64,000 bases of DNA, from assembly GCA_930367215.1 (NCBI GenBank), contig OV884058.1, forward strand, positions 201,146,208-201,210,207. Direction: 5' to 3'. This stretch comes from Pollenia angustigena. Its lineage: Eukaryota > Arthropoda > Insecta > Diptera > Polleniidae. Within the stretch, counting starts at the first letter, position 1, and every line of letters starts with the position of its first letter. This document shows positions 21,659 to 33,885 of this stretch, piece by piece. Below the pieces are notes generated by a model, which saw only the letters and a list, made by a program, of their open reading frames with translations, made no database searches and was not told the DNA's origin. A program made the position numbers and the translations under genes.

Positions 21659-22561
21659 AATAAATTTATAAATAAACTTACCGAAAATTGTATCATGCAA
21701 TGCTTTAAATTCCTTTAATCCTTTTTTTCCGTTCACCCCATCATAGTTAAGTGATATATAAACATTGCTGTCCAATATTCTATCAAAATTTTTTTCCAAA
21801 CCTCCGGGTCTTAAAATAATTTTTATTTTTGAAATCTAGGAAAAAACCGATATTACTTGGGTGTCAGACGAGTAATTTTTGCTTTAATTTCCTTCAATTA
21901 TAAATATAAGATACTAACTTCTTAAGTAAATTTAATGTTTAAATGAAATTTATGTTTTCTTGAAGGCATTTTGTAAGGAAATTACGTATAAATTGATTGC
22001 AGTATGTGTAAAAGTCTTGAAAGCAAAAGTTGATCGTGAAACTTTAGCTCCAGCCAAAATATATTTTTCATTTTAAGTACTTACATAAAAATCTTGATCT
22101 TTGGAAATAAGATTGTTCAGCTCTTCCTTCCATTTTTTCGAAGCTTGAAATTGGAAAATCAGTATCACTCTTTACATGCACGTTTTTTTTGACAAGCTGT
22201 TTGATTATTGCAGTGGCTTGATTTTGGTCAGCTGGAAAAATTATAATGAATTATTTATTTGTGTATGTATGTATGTAAATAAGAAAGAGCATAAGCTGAC
22301 ATGGAAAAAAATTACACCATTAATTTTTTTAATTCTGTTTTTTCCTGACTGCCACTCTAACCTTACCATGATACCCTAAAAAGTAAAAAAAGAGCTTTAC
22401 TAGCATACATACCTTTTAATTTTTCTAGATCACTTTCGATTTTTCCAATTTTTTCCAATATGGTTGCTTGATTACTTATTACTTTTTCCAGCATATTTAA
22501 TATGCTTTCGTCTTGGTAATTTTTGTATTGAATCGACATTTTTATTTTTAATATTTTAAAG

Positions 22562-24434
22562 CTAATAAATGTCGTTAGTGTGAATTATGGGTATTAAAAC
22601 ATTATTTTCATTGTATGGTAGTGATACGTATTTAAATAAAATATCTCTTACAGGATACTTTTCTTCAGTATTTAAAGCGAATGGCGTCGTTATATATATT
22701 CCCATATCAGGACCTGATTTCAATGGCATTTCGAAGAAGTTGTCCAGCGACTTAAACTTTTTTCCAACCACAAAACATTCGGAATTTTCTTCTAAAAATG
22801 AGGTAATTTCGAATGGAACTCCCGGCGATATCGAATATAAATTCGGTCTTTTTGCTGTTACTGTAAATAAGTCCGTAGAAAAAGATTTGATGACACCGTT
22901 TTTGTTTTTATTTATTTCAATACGTATTTTCCTCGCAGGATATTTGTGCAAATAAAACTGATTATTTAGTTGTTGTAAAACATTCTTCGGACTTTTAACT
23001 TTTCTTTTAACAATTTGCAAGAAATTCTCAAACTTGTAGGCTGAAAATGTTTGTGGATGTCCTATATCGCGAACGCATTGCGAAATGTGCAACAAATTAT
23101 GAATATTCTGAGTCAATCTCCTTTCGGGATATAAAGTTGTAAAATTTTCTACAAAATCCTTTAGCATACTTTCAGAGATATCAATTTGCTGCAAGTGATT
23201 AGTATCGGAAAGCAAAAGTCTATAAGAGCAATGCAGTAACATCCAGTGATAATAGTAATCACTGTTTAAAAAATCTTTTAAAATGACGATGGATGTATAT
23301 AAATTAAACTGCCTAAACTCTATGGCTTTCCACCTCGGCATCTCATCCAGGGTTCTTGGCTTTCTTGCGAATTCACAAGGAACAAAGGAATTTAAAGAAA
23401 TGAGATCTTGCGATATCGAATCAAGTTGTTCTTTATTTAGCTTTTGAAGCAGATTCCCTGTGAATAAGGCAATGGAGGATTTTCTTTGTTACACCTAGGT
23501 CTATTAAATGCATCACGTCGATGGGAAATTGAGTAACCATTTTTACGTTTAGTTTTTCAAATGGAGTTTTTTCTTGTTTGTATAAATCAGTATGATATTC
23601 CAGATCTCTTCGATTTGAAAAGTCCTCATCTGTTCCAACACGATCGCTATATACTGTGACATTAGCAACTCTTCTGCCAGTTTGTGTACATTTCGGGCAA
23701 CCTTTAAGCGCATTGTGTCCCACAGTGCCGCAAAGATATGATCGCGCCGGAGAATCACATATTATTGCCCGTAATTTAATTTTTACCGTCACATGATTTA
23801 CAACATAGCCATTTTCTTCAAGGTCGGACATTTCATATAAAAAATCATGTAAATGTTGGTCAATATTTCCTGGCTTTTTTTCTCCAAAATATGACCCTAT
23901 TAAAAACACTTCAGACATATTTAAATTGTATATATGACCCATAATAGGCCACAAGCCTTTTCTAGAACTTTTAAATAATGGCAAGCCATCAATGCCAATG
24001 ACTAAATATAATACTTCATATCCTATAATTTTAGTTTTAATTGTATCTAGATATTTCCTTACACCAAGATGGAAGTATTCACCTGGATCTACGCTTCGCA
24101 AGATAATGTTATTCTGCCTTTTAATCAATGTGTTGGTTGAAGTGGGTACGTTAATGTTTTCCGATTTTAAAATTTGTAGTAACTCGTCAAAACACTTTCT
24201 TCCTGGATTGAATTTATTATACCAAATAATAGATTTTTTCTTTAGGGAATTTTCAGTTTCTTCATAATCAATTTTTTCACTTGTATTTGCATTAACACTG
24301 GTATATTCAGCACTATCATCTATTTCTTTTTTGTCATAATTTAAATTGGTGCTTCCTTTAACTTTTTTGTTTGTACTGTTCTTTTTTTCAACATTCGCCA
24401 ATCGCTTTAAATTTCTTGAAGAAAAGCCTTCCAT
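22562..24434 (-). pseudogene. Transposase of the two-gene element, one frame shift
   Basis: Two overlapping frame pieces (24434-23433 and about 23470-22562) join through a single-base shift near 23465, so the gene is nearly full length. It has a lysine-rich N-terminus, then blocks seen in a large insect transposase family: IDGLPLFKSSRKGLWPI, YFGEKKPG, AIICDSPARSYLCG with a CPKC pair, FPIDVMHLIDLGVTK, EFRQF, and HNLLH with FSAYKFENFL. The IDGLP and CDSPAR aspartates are candidate catalytic residues. I read it as CACTA/EnSpm-like, an inference from memory of similar proteins. The DUF4806-like gene follows 23 bp downstream on the same strand. Confidence 0.75.
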
Positions 24435-24659
24435 ATTTAATTTATTTAATAAATTATTTAATTATTATTTGTTTATTTAGTTATTTATTTATTAAATTAA
24501 AGTTTATTAAAACAAATAATTCACTTTGTTCAAAAAATAATTTTGAAACACAAACCACTTTACCACACGAAATTTAACCTTGAACTAAAATGTATTTTTT
24601 TACATTTTTGCATGTTGCTTTTCATTCATACAAAAGTAACGGTATTTTTTACATTTAGA
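24435..24659. other. AT-rich upstream region, no gene
   Basis: Short ttta-type repeats and low complexity. It probably holds the promoter and outer end of the two-gene transposon, but no inverted repeat partner was found. Confidence 0.35.
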
Positions 24660-25140
24660 CAGTGGCTGACTACCCGTTTACATCATAATCGAAATTGTAG
24701 ATGTTGCGCATGATTATATAGATTAGACGTAGCTTACAATGTAGGTACTAGAATTCAAACGAAATTCGTTTGATTGCCACTGGATGACTCTAAGCTGACA
24801 TCGTAATCGGAGTTATGAAAGTTACGCTTGATTATTTAGATTAGACATAATTTATAATCTAAGTACTTACATGATCGTTTAAATCATCATGCTAATCGTA
24901 ATCGGAGGAGTGGGTAGTGGCGCATGATATTTAGATTATAGATGATTTACAAATTCATTACTTAAATGCTCGCTTAAAATGTCATAGTAACCATCACTGG
25001 GTTATGCTTTTTAAACTTTGTTTCATTGATCGATGGATGACTCCCCGCTTACATTGCAATTGTTGCGCATGACAACTTACTTTACACAAAACTTACATTC
25101 TAAGTACTTAAATGCTCGCCTAAAATGTCACGTCAACGTC
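24660..25140. repeat. Degenerate tandem repeat, about four units of 115-130 bp
   Basis: Recurring order in each unit: tggatgactccccgcttacatcg, taatcggagt, tgcgcatgat, tatttagattagac, ttacaatctaagtacttaaatgctcgctta. Units start near 24660, 24780, 24890 and 25025. Divergence is high, so the array is old. No coding sense is visible. Confidence 0.7.
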
Positions 25141-26143
25141 ATTTTCTATTATGTAAGTACTTCGTTTCATTTACCACTGAGACTCTGGCAATCATATGCG
25201 GCGGACTTTTAAACCACTTTAAGGCAAGGCTAGAAAAACGAGTATAACCCAGAGTCTCTTTGCTAACTTTATTTACTTGATGGAGTTTTACTCTCAAGCA
25301 ATTAAATAAGTTCTTACCTAGTCGGCGGCGGTAAGCTGACTGCCTGCTTATAATCAACCACTCTGCTTTTATAGCAGTTTTCGTACACGCAACTAATACA
25401 CACACATGCGTACGTATATCAGAGGCTCGATCACAGCTGTTTCAATTGTTTCCGTAGTTTCCTACTCGGCCACAGATGGCGTTAGCTTATTTTTTTTAAA
25501 TCAGAATCAATAACGTTAACAAGGTGGAACTATGCATTACGTGTATAACATAATTAACAAGAAAAAGTTTCGCATCTTAACAATAATAATAACATTTCAA
25601 GTTTAATGGAAAACAAAATAATACTTGCAATAAAAATAATAAAAATTAGTAATCACATTTCATACGGTAACAATAAAAAAAATATAATAACTTCATTCTT
25701 TCCCCGGGCAAGATAACTAATTATAATAACCGCAATAATAATAATAAAAATAAGTACACTTCATGTATAAAAAGAATAATAATAATAATAATAATAAAAA
25801 TAAGTACACTTCATGTATAAAAAGAATAACAAATACTATTCCATGTGGCCCAAAAACGATGGCTTGCAGACTTTTGGTCGTCACACCCTTTACAAATATG
25901 TTGCCGTTTAGGGCATGCATTCTTTTATTATAAGCGCGCGCCGCACACTGGGGATTTTTGTATGGAGGTGAGGAAAAAAAAAATATAATTGTCAAAAAAT
26001 ATAATGATTTCATCACAAATTTAGTTTTATTTATATAGTAATACACAAAAGTAATCAAAATAAAGAAATTTAAAAGATTTTTTTTAATTTTTAATTCATT
26101 ATTTATTTTAAATCTACTTTTTAATTTATTATTCTAAAAGAGC
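25141..26143. other. No recognised gene; AAT microsatellite
   Basis: An 88-codon minus-strand frame at 25139-25405 is not recognised and has no neighbours that support it. Between about 25730 and 25830 an aataat microsatellite is doubled together with a unit aaataagtacacttcatgtataaaaag. The rest is AT-rich. Confidence 0.4.
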
Positions 26144-26796
26144 CTAAACTTCGTCGCTAATATCACTATGCTTTTTCTGGCTAAATGAAGGAGTCAAGTG
26201 TGAGATCATGGGATCTGATGTTACCATCATTCGGTGCATAATATCTTCGTTCGTGGCAATTCGACTGCATTTTCTGGGGTGTCTAAGGCGATATTTCTTA
26301 AAGTCTTTGTTACGACTTTCCTGAGCCTCTTCAGATAATAAGCCTACAGGAAAAATACACTTTTCAATTATATATTTTCCATGAATAGAATTTTGTGGAT
26401 TGTTGGTGGGATATTGTACCACTGGTACAGTGCAACAAACTTTTTTGCCGTCTCCAGACAAAAATCACCAAATTTTTTCGGATCTAGTGCCTCGATAATG
26501 GTTATAGCTTCGAGAATTGTTGAAAACCTCTTGATTATGTCTTCATCTAGACCCGTGATTTCGGAAATCAAAGCAGGATTAGCAAAGAATCTTCGTGACG
26601 TATTTCCTGAATTTGTCGTACCAGAGCCTTGTTTAACAGTATCAACCTGTCTTCCAATTTTCTCTTTACTTTCACGTAGGGTAGCCAGATTTTAAATTCG
26701 GAAAAACAGTACATTGAATACATAAAAACAGTACAATCAAGAAAAAAACAGTTCAATTTTTTTGACGCCAACTTTACCATTTGTTTTAATAAGTAA

Positions 26797-26911
26797 CCCC
26801 CAATTTCACCAAGTTCAGCTATAATAAACTATCAGTTCAAGCTGTCAAAACATATTGTAAGCTGGAAGTTAAAGTAATAGTTAGTTTTAACTGAACTTGG
26901 TGAAATTGGGG
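26797..26911. mobile_element. 115-bp foldback MITE inside the hAT element
   Basis: Its arms are CCCCAATTTCACCAAGTTCAG and the inverse, and TAA lies on both sides (26794-26796 and 26912-26914). A 3-bp TAA duplication is Harbinger-like. A related, longer copy lies at 27303-27639. Confidence 0.75.
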
Positions 26912-27302
26912 TAAATATATTAAACTTTTGATTGAATATGCAACAACAATTATATAAAGAAAGAAATACACTTAAAATGTGTAACGTCAAAGGAATTATT
27001 TCCAGTTTATGGCATTTCATAAATATATGAAATTACTCCATTTGCGTTTAAAAAGCAAACACCACAAACGAAGCATTTGGCCAGGAAAACCATAACATTG
27101 CTGTAAGCCATATAAGAAAGGAGAAAAGCCTTACTTAGCTCAAAACAATCAACTCATTGATTTTGTAAGTACGATTTTCTTTAAACATATTCGTATATAA
27201 AGCAATTTTCACTACACACATAGTTGCACAAATATAGAATTTGAGAAAATGTTTGTTTCCTAAATTAATTTTCCAATTTTAAATAATATTTAAATTATTT
27301 AC

Positions 27303-27639
27303 GGCTAATTTTACCAAGTTCAGCTATAATTAACTATTACTAAAACAATATGTTTTTTGACTTTTATAATGAAAGTTAATTAAACCTGGGGGCAAATTAT
27401 GGCAGTCGTTATCGAATACTTTTTAGATTCGAAGGCAATGTTATTTCAGTTGATACTGAACGAATCGTTATTATTTTTTCAGTGTTGTGAAAAGTAAAAT
27501 AAATGCTTTACAATACTAAAAAAATAATTTCGATCCGTTCAGTATAGACAGAGAGAATTAGAAATAAAATTGCTTTCGAATCGAAAAAGTATTCGATCAC
27601 GACTGCCATAATTTGCCCCTGAACTTGGTGAAATTGGCC
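27303..27639. mobile_element. Related MITE containing a second, 231-bp MITE
   Basis: The outer arms GGC-AATTT-ACCAAGTTCAG are the same family as 26797-26911. Inside its right arm sits another foldback, 27389-27619, with arms GGGGCAAATTATGGCAGTCG and its inverse. Removing the inner unit rejoins an arm complementary to the left one. With the hAT element and the transposase gene this makes four levels of nesting. Confidence 0.75.
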
Positions 27640-29638
27640 ATTAATCTATAAAATCCAAAAAAAATAGTTTGGTTTATTTTTATTTCACAAAATCTGAAAA
27701 TATTTAAAATCAAGTGCAATTGAAAACTATGAATATTTTCAAAAAATTTTTTGTAAAAATTTACTTATCTTTTTCTTATTTCAGTAGTTTAGGTAAAGAA
27801 AAGTGGTCCTCAAAGGTATTAGGTATTTTTATAAATTTTGAACACGGATAATTTTCCAAATTTGTTTGTTTTCAATTTTACGTGATTTCGATTTCCAGAA
27901 CATGCCCGAAAATTAAAAAAGTTCTAAAAATTAACGATAACTGTTTTGGAATAAGTATTTTTTAGTACTTAAAAAAATTTATATTTTATTTTTGTCTTTC
28001 TCAGGTGTGGAAAGGGAAAGACTGTTGGAAGAGGTAGCCATAAAATCATAACAACACGAAAATATGCCACTGCTACGAGCCACCCATTATAATTTAGATT
28101 TCTACTGTGTATTTATGAGAAAACAATGACCACAGCGTAAAAACTCTTATTATTTTAGAACTTTTTTTTTTAACACAACATAATTTTTTGTAAGCCAGTT
28201 CTGTTAAATATAGACTGAGCAAAAAAACAGTACAAAAAACAGTACAAAGTGTAAAAAACAGTACATTTGCGTACTGTTTTAGGAGTTGTGCATAAAACAG
28301 TACAATTGCAAAAAATCAGTACATGTACTGCTTAAAACAGTACGTATGGCAACCCTACTTTCACGCTTTATCAAACATTTTCGGGCTTCTCTTATCGGAC
28401 GAGTATTTAAGTCGACTCTTCCACTTTTAAATTCAATATTGTAAGCTACATACAAAAGACACTCCATCAGCTTAATACGCGCATGAAGTGGTGACATACC
28501 AAATTGCAGTGCTTGTTCATTTACGGGCATAGCTTGAACTTCGATTTTTTTCATCTTGGATGTTGTTGCTCCACAAATAAAACAAGAAGATGCTGCTGGT
28601 TACTCTGTTACTGATTGTGCTGTCTTGCCGTCAATCATTGTAAAATATAATTCATGTTTTACTTTAAAGTTACGATTATTTACTGTTAACTCAAATTCTT
28701 TTAGGTGAGATATCTCCTCATCGACTCTTCTCTTTTCTTCTCGTATAACTTAAGGTGTCTCTTTAACGTATGCAAACTGTAGTGTTCTACAATACTGTGA
28801 GGAAGAAGGTTTATTGTTGTTCCATACTAATTTATTTATGTCATCACTCAATGATAACTTTAGTTGTACAACTGATGTCATATATTAATGAAAGTCAGAA
28901 ATTTGATCATCTGAAAACCTCTGTTGGTATTCGCTTTGACCAGATGCCCCATCACATCCCCATTTATAGTGCATTGTTAGATTTCCGCTTTCAATTTTAT
29001 TTATTTTCTTTACTGATTTGATCTCTAGGACTCTTTTAGCAGTATGATCCAACAGATTTTGCAGAGGTACACTGCCTGAACTTTCAGTAATAGAAATTTC
29101 TAGAGGATAACTGTTAGTTTTTTCTTTCGTGAGTTGTTTGTATGGTACGAGTATGTTATATCCTTCATTTTGTAACCAATGCATTAGATACTCGTATTAA
29201 GTTCAAGCTTTGTAAACATCCCCAAAGTTTTTAATGTACAAATTTTGTGGTTGGTTTTTGAAATACTAGAAGAAAAATCAATTACTTCTTGAGGAAACAT
29301 AGAACGTACTTCATCCCTTTTGTATCGTTTGGCGCGATCACAGCACTCCTCAAACGATTTGCGTGGCCGACCAAGTGCAGAACTGGTAGAACATTCAGCC
29401 TCAGTAAACTTAATTGTAAATGTGCCTTCAAGCCAATTTGCATTCTTTTTTTAAATCGCGACTTCGTACGGTTAGAATCCTGCCATCTTTGTTTGAAAGT
29501 TTTTATATATTGTATCCTCTTGTATGCTCTAGTATCGTTTAAGCCAACGTGCAAAAACTGTTTTAATATTGTTCTGTCTTTGTCAAATTCCAGAAGCTTC
29601 GAGCATAAAACCCCATGAGAAATAGAAAAACTTTCCAT

Positions 29639-30436
29639 TGCCGTAAAACTCTTGGTCCTTAGTTTCAGTTATTATTTAAAAAAACGGAGAAAAATCGGTT
29701 GTGCTTTTCGCGTTCGTCAGCACTTGTTGAATGACAAAAATCGATAAATGAACACCTATAAATACTCCTTATTTTTCAATATTTTACTGACAGGTACGTC
29801 ATGATCACTAATAGATGTGGGTTGAATTTCTGTAAAAAAATCATACAGGTAGCCAACGGAAAACCACAAATAATTAAAAAAGTGCACTTTCCTTTTTTTC
29901 TTTCAATTGTCCACGCACATTTATTACGGCTTATTACTTGCTACCGCAATCATAAAAATCAAATAACCTTTTGTTTATTACTTTTTTTTTTTTTTGAATT
30001 CTAAGAATCATAAAAAAAGTCATAAATGTTTTTACAAAGAATTTTGTTCATATCTCGATCAAATTTTTGAAATGCATACCTTCACTTATTTGTTAATAAA
30101 AGCGAAACGCGTTCATCGATTTTCATGATTTATGTCTCATTTATTTCATAGGTTATGCGACTTCACGTGAAAGTAATAGGACTTCAAACTTTTTTTTGGT
30201 TATGTCTCTAAACTGAAGAAAAACTTTAACTGATGTCTGGCTAATCGTTTTTTAAGAAATGACATCGAATTTTCAAATTTTTAAATAGTGCCTTTATTTT
30301 TCATGGTACAGATAGATAAGAGTGTGCATAAAAGATTGTTAAACAGCTTAATTTTAATGAAGGTATGCTTTTATATGATAATAAAACGAAAAATACACTT
30401 GAATCCTTAAATTCAGGATGCTCTTAATAATACTGT
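29639..30436. other. No gene seen
   Basis: AT-rich, with a poly-T at about 29981-29994. It should contain the 5' end of the broken Transib-like element and the 3' flank of the next one. I see no matching inverted ends. Confidence 0.4.
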
Positions 30437-32103
30437 TTAAAAATGGTTTGTTTTTCTACCTTTCCTCTTGTAGATTTGGTCATTTTCTCTGATTAAATTC
30501 CAGATATAGTCGCCAAGCATCCGTTCATTGTACTGCCCTTGGTATCGCTTTTCAAAGGCTTGAATGTCCTGGTGAAAACGTTCACCATGTTCTTCTGAGT
30601 ATGCGCCAGAATTTGACTTGAACACTTCTAGGTGTGAGTGAAGAACATGCAACTTCAGAGAGATTCTGCATCCCATGTTATGGTAGTTCTCGGTAAGATG
30701 CTGAACCACTTCCTTGTAATTATCTACTCTGTGATTGCCCAAGAAGCCATTAACTATATCAATGAAGCTCTTCCATGCTTTTCTTTCAAGTGGTAGAAGC
30801 TTCCTCATGAATTCACCATCTTTCATTAATGTCCTAACCTGAGGACCCACGAAAATTCCACCCTTGATCTTTGCCTCCGCCAATTTGGGAAAGTTGTTTG
30901 TAGATATTTGAAAGCTTCAGAACTAGGATCTAATGCCTTGACAAATTGTTTAATTAGTCCTAGTTTTATATGCAGAGGAGGCATAAGGATCTTCTCCTGC
31001 CTCACAAGTGCTTTAAATTTTATATTTTTCTCTCCAATCACGAAATCATCTCTAATGGGCCACTCAACCTTCTTGTAGTGATTGCCAATATCCCTGCTAT
31101 CCCACAAGCAGAGAAAACAAGGGTTCTTCGTGTTTCCACCTTGCAAACCTACCAAGAATGTGATTATTTTGAAGTCACCTATGACATCCCACTCGTGTTG
31201 TTCGTAGTTTAAGTCTTGAAGAAGACGTTGGATATGTCGATACTCTTCTTTGAGATATGCTGAATGAGCTATCGGAATGCTGGGGTACTTATTGCCATTG
31301 TTCAAGAGGACTGCTTTCAAACTCTTGCAAGAGCTGTCGATGAAGAGCCGCCAGTCTTTTGGATCATAAGGAAACCCTATTTCTTCGAATAGACCCCACA
31401 CGTTGTGGCAGTAGCATAGTTTGTCTTTGAGGGTGAAGTACTGGGAGAACCTTCGATCACGCTGCCTCTGCTCAGATATCTTACAGCTTCTGTCCAACAA
31501 ATTCCACTCCTTCAGTCTTGATGTTAAGATCTCAGCGTTTGATTTTGTAAGTCCAAGATCTCGGATCAAGTCATTTAATTCATGTTGATTTGGAAAGTGA
31601 TGTTTCAAATCTTCCTCTTCATACAAGTCCTCATCTTGGCTGCTTTCGTCACTTGGTACACTAGAACACTCATTCATTTTTGGATTGGGAGGAACAGGAA
31701 GCTCATCACTGTGTGCAATGGGTCTCAAAGATGATTGTATATCTGGATAGTCGAACACACTTGTCTTCTTCCTTTTCCGGTGATGGGACACGTCAACGAC
31801 GCAGAAATAGCAGTTCATATGATGATCTGTGGGTTCACACCAGGTCCGAGGCACTCCGAAATTCATCTTTCGATTCTCTCCTCTGTACCAAGCCTCAAGG
31901 GTGGACCTGCAGCATCCACAAACCACATGTGGTGCCCAGTTTTTGTCTTGATTGCCCACCGCAATATCAAAATATGCATAATAGGCATTTGCGAAATTGT
32001 TGGCCTCCGCGATTTTATGCTTGATTGCTTTGGTGCTCAGGAAGACACCACACACATAACAAAAACTGTCTGGATCATGTTTACAGCCACATGAAGATGC
32101 CAT
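30437..32103 (-). pseudogene. Transposase of the HGERFHQD family, one frame shift
   Basis: A long frame (32103-30826) and a second frame (30883-30437) join by a one-base shift near 30880. The N-terminus has paired CYVCG, C-CC and CYFC motifs. The centre has D in LFIDSSCKSLKAVLL, D in VIGDFKII, GGNTKNPCFLCLWDSR and PPLHIKLGLIKQFVKAL. The second part carries GPQVRTLM, FLGNH, LHSHLEVF and HGERFHQDI, with a basic tail. This is the better copy of the family whose decayed member lies at 10709-12458. I infer a DDE or DDD transposase, perhaps CMC-like. No inverted ends were found for this copy. Confidence 0.75.
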
Positions 32104-33885
32104 AACTTAATTGTAGCCCTAAATTGGAAAAACAAAAACGAATTTACCACCTTAACATCAATTAAAAGTTTTATATACAGACGAAACTTACAGTTATATC
32201 TACAAATGGTAATATTTATATTTCTTATTATTATAATGCTGCGATTTTACGTCTTTTCAAGTTAGCGATCTCCAAAGAATGAATATTCAAAGGAGAATAA
32301 AAATAACAAATCAATAGCAGTACATATCTAGTTCTACAGTGCTGCTGCTGTTGTTATTGTTACCACTCTTCCCCAATATTCTCTTTGCTATAATGATCGT
32401 TATTGGTTTTATTCCTTTTTGCAGTTTTGACGAAAACAATTAGCAACAACAACTTGCATAGACTGTCAACCATCTTTATCATACAAGTACATATGTACTT
32501 ATGCACGATTGGAAGTTTGCTGTTTGGAGTACACTGTAGTTGTTGCTATTTGTTTTGGGGAATTTGCTTTTAGCATTAGAGTGGCTCGTCACAAATTTGT
32601 GCACAAAATATTTAAACTAGTAATTACAAAAAAAGAAATTAAATCTAATTAACTAAAATATTAAAGGCGATCTTATCCGACGATGTCCTACTTGATTTCA
32701 ATAACCGACTATATACTCACACAAATATTAATATTCATATACAAATTTTATCAAAATGAGATACCATCACTTAGTTGAGAATTAAACCAAAACTTGTTAA
32801 TCGATTTTATTGAAATGTGGCTAGTTTTATTTGTAACATATTTATGTTTATAACTTAAGATCAAAAAAGAGCATTTGTTACTTTTTTGGTTTTTTATGAA
32901 TTTTAAGACAAAAATTTTTTTCCAATTTTGCATGAAAAAAAAAATTTTTGGAAAAAGTTTCTGAATATTTCCAAAACTATTCACTTTATCAAAAAACAGT
33001 GTAAGAGTAACTTGTTCTTGAGTTATACTAAAATGTGTGGTGAAACCTCCATCATTTTTAAAATAGCGGTTTATATACTAAAAAAACGTTTAGGTAGAGG
33101 AAAGAACACTCATTATATTATATGTACGACCTAATTCATTAGATAAAAGCAAAAAATTCACTTAAACAAACAAAAAGATTTTTTTGGTTACGTAGTGTTA
33201 TCATTAAACACGCAATTTCGGGATATTCCATTTTCATATTTTGTTTTATAATGTAAAAAAAATACAACAAATAATCTTATAACTGAAGATACAAAATAAC
33301 TTTATTGAGAATAAGTTAGTGTCCATAAGAAAACATTATAACGTACGTGTTATTTGCGGCTCGTCTTGGACAGAAGAGCAAAGGTGACGATACGACTGTT
33401 GTTAGTACTGTTCAGTCTTCTGCGACCTCATATTTGTGTGACTTTCCAGGATTTCACTGGCGAAACCAAAGTCTCACGCCATGGAATCATGCTTTTATCA
33501 ACAGCTAAGATTTCGCCAAGATTTCTAGCTTTTGATATAAGAAGTTCATCATTACAAGAGATATAACTCTCTAATGCATAGAAACGATTTGTGGAATTAA
33601 AATTACTTTTTAAACTAAATTTGGGTCATAAAACACGAATCCACTGATATTTTTTTTTATCAAGAGTGGGTGGGGCCTTGCAACCCCAAAAATTGTTACC
33701 CCGTCTGTGGGCGGTCTCATGCAGAAAGCTTTGAAAAAATTCCATAAATCTATGATAATAAAAAAAAGCGTTATGTTTGATTGTATTTATTCACAAAAAT
33801 TAAATGTAAGAAAATCAAACGATTTTAAAAGAGAATTAAAACATGTAATTATATTTATACAGAAGTATGATGAAGTACTGGTTTT
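32104..33885. other. No gene seen
   Basis: About 1.8 kb of AT-rich DNA with no recognised protein similarity. Small frames at 32751-32984 and 33354-33566 look accidental. The first 200 bp may be the upstream region of the transposase that starts at 32103. Confidence 0.4.

Larger units (their letters stand above)
13956..22539 (-). pseudogene. Spliced DUF4806-like gene, split by a 7.5-kb insertion
   Basis: Reading minus strand, exon 1 (22539-22413) encodes a 42-residue coiled-coil-like start and ends at G|GTATGT. Exon 2 (22231-22085) follows an AG acceptor and ends before GTAAGT; it holds one extra A that shifts the frame. Exon 3 (21835-21682) ends at G|GTAAGT. Exon 4 starts at 21549 and is cut at 21510 by the piggyBac element. 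It resumes at 14050 after one TTAA and reaches a stop at 13956-13958. With a single TTAA the frame crosses the insertion site into a lysine-rich tail. The exon 3 to 4 region resembles the C-terminal part of DUF4806 proteins, which often accompany insect transposons. It lies just downstream of the transposase at 22562-24434, so I infer an accessory gene of the same element. Confidence 0.7.
26677..28357. mobile_element. hAT-type element, TSD CTTTCACG
   Basis: The ends are TAGGGTAGCCA on the left and, read on the other strand, TAGGGTTGCCA on the right. They are flanked by identical 8-bp repeats CTTTCACG (26669-26676 and 28358-28365). This is the hAT pattern. The 1681-bp interior has no transposase frame I can recognise, and repeats of acagtac motifs lie near both ends. 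At least two smaller foldback elements lie inside it. Confidence 0.85.
26144..29638 (-). pseudogene. Second RAG1/Transib-like transposase gene, broken
   Basis: Minus-strand pieces follow the order of the intact paralogue at 17083-19119. They show an N-terminal part from 29638, WGCDGASGQSEYQQ (near 28945), CFICGAT (near 28570), LHARIKLMECLL (near 28480), GNTSRRFF and ITGLDEDII (near 26570), IHKIL (near 26390) and GLLSEEAQESRNKDF (near 26330), then SRIATNED and TSDPMISH. Several stops and shifts, and the hAT insertion 26677-28357, break it. Removing that insert with one CTTTCACG restores an open frame across the junction. The sequence is clearly a different family member, not a copy of the intact element. 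Confidence 0.88.

Noticed and set aside
25717..26058. A 113-codon minus-strand frame rich in tyrosine and leucine.
   Set aside because: It is the translation of an aataat microsatellite and its duplicated flank.
32104..33885. Search for a host gene between the mobile elements.
   Set aside because: No splice-consistent set of frames or known domain was found; the small frames look random.
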